Position numbers and translations under genes: made by a program | Source of the DNA: Dehalococcoidia bacterium | Lineage (GTDB): Bacteria > Chloroflexota > Dehalococcoidia > GIF9 > UBA5629 | DNA length: 8,107 nt | Assembly: GCA_003484395.1 (NCBI GenBank) | Contig: DNCV01000004.1 | Location: forward strand, 1 to 8,107 | Direction of reading: 5' to 3' | Shown here: positions 6,093 through 8,107 of the stretch, one piece after another | How positions within the stretch are numbered: the first letter of the stretch is position 1 | Layout: each line of letters starts with the position of its first letter | The notes under the pieces: model-generated | What the model was told of the DNA's origin: nothing | The model's input: only the letters and a program-made list of their open reading frames with translations | The model's database searches: none

Positions 6093-6820
6093 TGGAAGCG
6101 ATCACCGTCAATAACGTCTCCAAAAATTTTCGCATCCCACATGAGAGGAAGACAACGGTATTTCAAAATATCGTCGGCATACTGAAAGGGCAAACCGGCT
6201 ACGAGCAGTTCTGGGCATTGAAGGACATCAGCTTCTCAGTGCAAAAAGGCGAGACATTCGGCATCATCGGCAAAAACGGCTCTGGGAAAAGCACGCTTCT
6301 CAAAATACTGGCAAAGGTCATGTATCCTGATAGCGGCGCTGTTGCCACACAGGGCAAGATAGCACCGTTTCTGGAGCTGGGAGTCGGCTTCCAATCCGAG
6401 ATGAGCGCCAGGGAGAATGTATTCATCTACTCCTCAATACTCGGCATCAGCCAGAAGCAGACCAGAAAGAACTACGACGATATATTCGAATTTGCCGAGC
6501 TCAAGCGATTCGAGGATATGAAGCTGAAAAATTTCTCCTCAGGCATGTATACGAGGCTGGCATTCGCCACCGCCGTTTATTCCAATCCTGAGATACTTCT
6601 CATGGATGAGGTGCTGGCAGTAGGGGACGAAGCATTCCAGAATAAGTGCATGGACAAAATAAACGAGTTCAGGTCGCAGGGGAAAACCATAGTTCTCGTC
6701 ACACATGCTACCGATGCGGTAAAAAAATTATGCTCCAGGTCGCTGCTGCTCAATAACGGCACAATGGTTTCGATCGGGGACAGCGCCAAAGTCCTCGATG
6801 CTTACCACGCGCTGGGCTAA
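6092..6820 (+). CDS. ABC transporter ATPase for polysaccharide export (Wzt/TagH-like, no C-terminal carbohydrate domain)
   Basis: A 242-residue ATPase that would power the adjacent permease. Walker A is GKNGSGKST (60-68); the Q-loop region reads GVGFQSEMSARENV (97-110); the signature is SSGM (149-152) rather than SGGQ, as usual in this subfamily; Walker B is ILLMDE (168-173), followed by VLAVGD, a hallmark of polysaccharide exporters; the switch histidine is H205. The N-terminal FRIPHERKTTVFQNI with a loop before WALKDISF is also typical. It ends straight after the nucleotide-binding domain, lacking the roughly 150-200-residue domain that in some Wzt proteins reads the glycan's terminal modification, so export need not depend on such capping. 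The ATG at 6092 overlaps the permease stop (TAATG). An open frame continues upstream to 6017, but homology starts here. Confidence 0.94.
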   Translation: MEAITVNNVSKNFRIPHERKTTVFQNIVGILKGQTGYEQFWALKDISFSVQKGETFGIIGKNGSGKSTLLKILAKVMYPDSGAVATQGKIAPFLELGVGFQSEMSARENVFIYSSILGISQKQTRKNYDDIFEFAELKRFEDMKLKNFSSGMYTRLAFATAVYSNPEILLMDEVLAVGDEAFQNKCMDKINEFRSQGKTIVLVTHATDAVKKLCSRSLLLNNGTMVSIGDSAKVLDAYHALG

Positions 6821-6939
6821 AGCCGTACAGGTTTTAACGAGTTTATATACATTCACGCACTCACTTTCTTCCGATGCTCCACACATATCAACAAATCTCA
6901 AATTATGTGTTCAGTGATACTGTTCAGCATGTAAAAGCA

Positions 6940-6968
6940 TTGACCAATGATACCAAATGTAGTATCAT
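6940..6968 (+). promoter_or_regulatory. Putative promoter of the solitary hicB
   Basis: TTGACC (6940-6945), a 17-nt spacer and TATCAT (6963-6968). The -10 ends 6 nt before the GTG at 6975, so transcription should begin at or next to the start codon. There is no Shine-Dalgarno, which fits a leaderless mRNA. The spacing mirrors that of the hicAB promoter. Confidence 0.5.
6948..6967. promoter_or_regulatory. Inverted repeat TGATAC-N8-GTATCA, likely HicB operator
   Basis: TGATAC (6948-6953) and GTATCA (6962-6967) are exact inverted repeats over 20 nt, covering most of the spacer and all but the last base of the -10. Aligned with the core 20 bp of the hicAB palindrome, 13 positions match, including TACCA and GTA, and the distance to the start codon is similar (7 versus 11 nt). 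This supports autoregulation by the solitary HicB, and perhaps cross-talk between the two antitoxins. Confidence 0.6.
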
Positions 6969-6974
6969 AAAACC

Positions 6975-7406
6975 GTGAAAGACGAGAGGCTTATAGAAAA
7001 GGGCCGAAAACCTCTTGAATATTATCTCAGATTAAAATATCCTGTCACTATTCATGAAGCGGAAGAAGGTGGATATTTTGCAGAAATTATTGACCTGCCT
7101 GGCTGCATGGCTCAAGCAGAAACACTGGATGATATGCATGAAGAAATAGATATTGCACGGAAGCTATGGCTCGAATCAATGTACGAGGATGGCAATGAAA
7201 TACCGTTGCCTCGTAATGAAAGCGAATATAGTGGTAAATTTATTGTCAGAGTCCCGAAAAGCCTGCATCGTAAACTTGATCAAATTGCCGAACGTGAAGG
7301 CGTAAGCCTGAATCAATATGTGGTATCTGCTCTTTCTCACGTCACCGGACAGAACGACTCGAAAACATCACGCAGAGGACTATACGCACGCACCTCCAAA
7401 AAATAA
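6975..7406 (+). CDS. Solitary HicB-family antitoxin carrying a HicA-like N-terminal stub
   Basis: A 143-residue HicB-type protein. Residues 1-9 (MKDERLIEK) match the start of the nearby HicA (MTDERLIRK); from residue 11 on (RKPLEYYLRLKYPVTI) it matches HicB from its residue 7. The HicB domain (about 17-80) has EEGGYFAEIIDLPGC, and the C-terminal ribbon-helix-helix (about 90-123) has VPKSLHRKLDQIAEREGVSLNQYVVSALSH. No hicA precedes or follows: upstream is only a 154-nt gap with operator and promoter, and the next gene is a glycosyltransferase. The start is GTG without a ribosome binding site, consistent with leaderless translation. Codon use is more AT-rich than in the first hicB. It could be a free-standing repressor, an antidote to the intact HicA, or a relic in decay. 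The family call is firm; the role is inferred. Confidence 0.88.
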   Translation: MKDERLIEKGRKPLEYYLRLKYPVTIHEAEEGGYFAEIIDLPGCMAQAETLDDMHEEIDIARKLWLESMYEDGNEIPLPRNESEYSGKFIVRVPKSLHRKLDQIAEREGVSLNQYVVSALSHVTGQNDSKTSRRGLYARTSKK

Positions 7407-7435
7407 ATCGCCTTAGAACAGTCCCATAATCAACC

Positions 7436-7464
7436 TTGACGATTACTCCTCATCCCTGGATAAT
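7436..7464 (+). promoter_or_regulatory. Putative promoter of the second glycosyltransferase gene
   Basis: TTGACG (7436-7441), a 17-nt spacer and GATAAT (7459-7464), five of six consensus matches in each hexamer. The -10 ends 8 nt before the ATG at 7473, so the mRNA is probably leaderless or nearly so; only a weak GGA precedes the start. Confidence 0.5.
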
Positions 7465-7472
7465 TAACCGCA

Positions 7473-8107
7473 ATGGACGCAAGCATCATTGTGCTGACAA
7501 AGAACGCCGGGCAGAACTTCCCTGCCCTCCTTCAGCGTTTATTCGCCCAGAAATTCCAGGGCACGTATGAGGTTCTTGTCATAGACTCAGGATCAACCGA
7601 TGCCACCCTTGCCGCAGCGCAGCAGCACCCGGTCAAAATAACCGCCATCATGCCGCAGCAGTTCCACCACGGGAAAACCCGAAATCTCGGCGCATCGCTC
7701 GCAGCCGGCAAATATCTGGTATACATCACGCAGGATGCGCTGCCCCAGAGCAACACCTGGCTTCAGAAGCTGATAGACGCCTTCAATGATCCGCTTGTGG
7801 CCATGGTCTGCGGCAGACAGCTTTCCTGGGAGACCACCAAGCCTCCCGAAAAATTCTTCTACTACTACTTCTTCCCTTCGTTCAAAATCGCCGTAACACG
7901 CGATGATCCTGACTACTTCAGAGACAACATGTTCATCTCCAACGTAAACTCCGCTCTCAGAAAAGATATCTGGCAGCAGTTCGGATTCTCCGAGACGGCG
8001 CTTCTGGGCGAGGATAAAGAGTTCGCAAAGCGCATTCTCTCTGCAGGCTGGCATATCGCCTATGAGCCGGAGGCCGCCGTCCACCATGCCCACAACCACT
8101 CCATCGC
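7473..8107 (+). CDS. Family 2 glycosyltransferase (rhamnosyltransferase-like), 3' end beyond the window
   Basis: The frame is open from ATG 7473 to the window edge, giving 211 complete codons of an enzyme that is usually about 300 residues. Motifs are those of O-antigen-type rhamnosyltransferases: MDASIIVLTKNAG (1-13), VLVIDSGSTD (34-43, nucleotide binding), HHGKTRNLGAS (65-75), YITQDALP (84-91, the QDA region coordinating the metal), NVNSALRKDIW (157-167), GEDKEFAKRIL (179-189, the catalytic ED) and YEPEAAVHHAHNHS (197-210). No signal peptide or membrane segment is seen, so it is probably cytoplasmic or membrane-peripheral, acting on a lipid-linked glycan. It lies downstream of the exporter genes on the same strand but behind the solitary hicB and with its own promoter. 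Rhamnose as donor is a family-level inference. Confidence 0.9.
   Translation, partial: MDASIIVLTKNAGQNFPALLQRLFAQKFQGTYEVLVIDSGSTDATLAAAQQHPVKITAIMPQQFHHGKTRNLGASLAAGKYLVYITQDALPQSNTWLQKLIDAFNDPLVAMVCGRQLSWETTKPPEKFFYYYFFPSFKIAVTRDDPDYFRDNMFISNVNSALRKDIWQQFGFSETALLGEDKEFAKRILSAGWHIAYEPEAAVHHAHNHSI

Noticed and set aside
6881..6910. ACACAT/ATGTGT inverted repeat after the ABC ATPase gene
   Set aside because: A 6-bp AT-rich stem with an 18-nt loop and no T-run is too weak to call a terminator or operator.
7593..8099. 168-codon minus-strand open frame opposite the last glycosyltransferase
   Set aside because: The plus strand carries the full GT2 motif series across this region; the antisense frame has no domain.

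Overview
The window is a bacterial chromosomal segment of roughly even base composition. No ribosomal or other strong phylogenetic marker is present, so the host can only be guessed. The AHL-lactonase-like hydrolase, the Lrp/AsnC-type remnant, the short DnaJ-like protein and the intergenic repeat debris with GAGCGAA/TTCGCTC cores would suit an anaerobic sediment or groundwater bacterium such as a Chloroflexota (Dehalococcoidia) lineage. That is an impression, not a demonstration. Transcription appears to use ordinary sigma-70-type promoters. Seven upstream regions each show a plausible -35/-10 pair with a 17-nt spacer, and several of these end only 6-10 nt before the start codon.

Layout. Positions 1-192 hold a promoter and a leader with a strong Shine-Dalgarno. 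A metallo-beta-lactamase-fold hydrolase follows (193-924), then a start-less remnant of an Lrp/AsnC ligand-binding domain (about 965-1105). On the opposite strand lies a soluble PAS-PAS-GGDEF diguanylate cyclase (1145-2455) with its own promoter. The 435-nt gap 2456-2890 carries degenerate repeat-like sequence and the promoter of a short DnaJ-type co-chaperone (2891-3559).

The second half is a surface-polysaccharide region interleaved with toxin-antitoxin genes. A complete hicAB pair (3617-4268) with a 22-bp palindromic operator over its promoter precedes a three-gene unit: GT2 glycosyltransferase (4336-5304), Wzm-type ABC permease (5340-6092) and Wzt-type ATPase (6092-6820). Then comes a second, toxin-less hicB (6975-7406) under a related operator/promoter. 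Finally a second GT2, rhamnosyltransferase-like gene (7473 onward) runs off the window end. The permease and ATPase would export a glycan to which the glycosyltransferases add sugars.

The most informative observation is that the solitary HicB begins with codons matching the start of HicA (M-x-DERLI-x-K) and keeps a HicA-type operator. It looks like a deletion derivative of a hicAB operon in which the toxin was lost and the antitoxin kept. I found no clear evidence of a wholly new multi-gene system.
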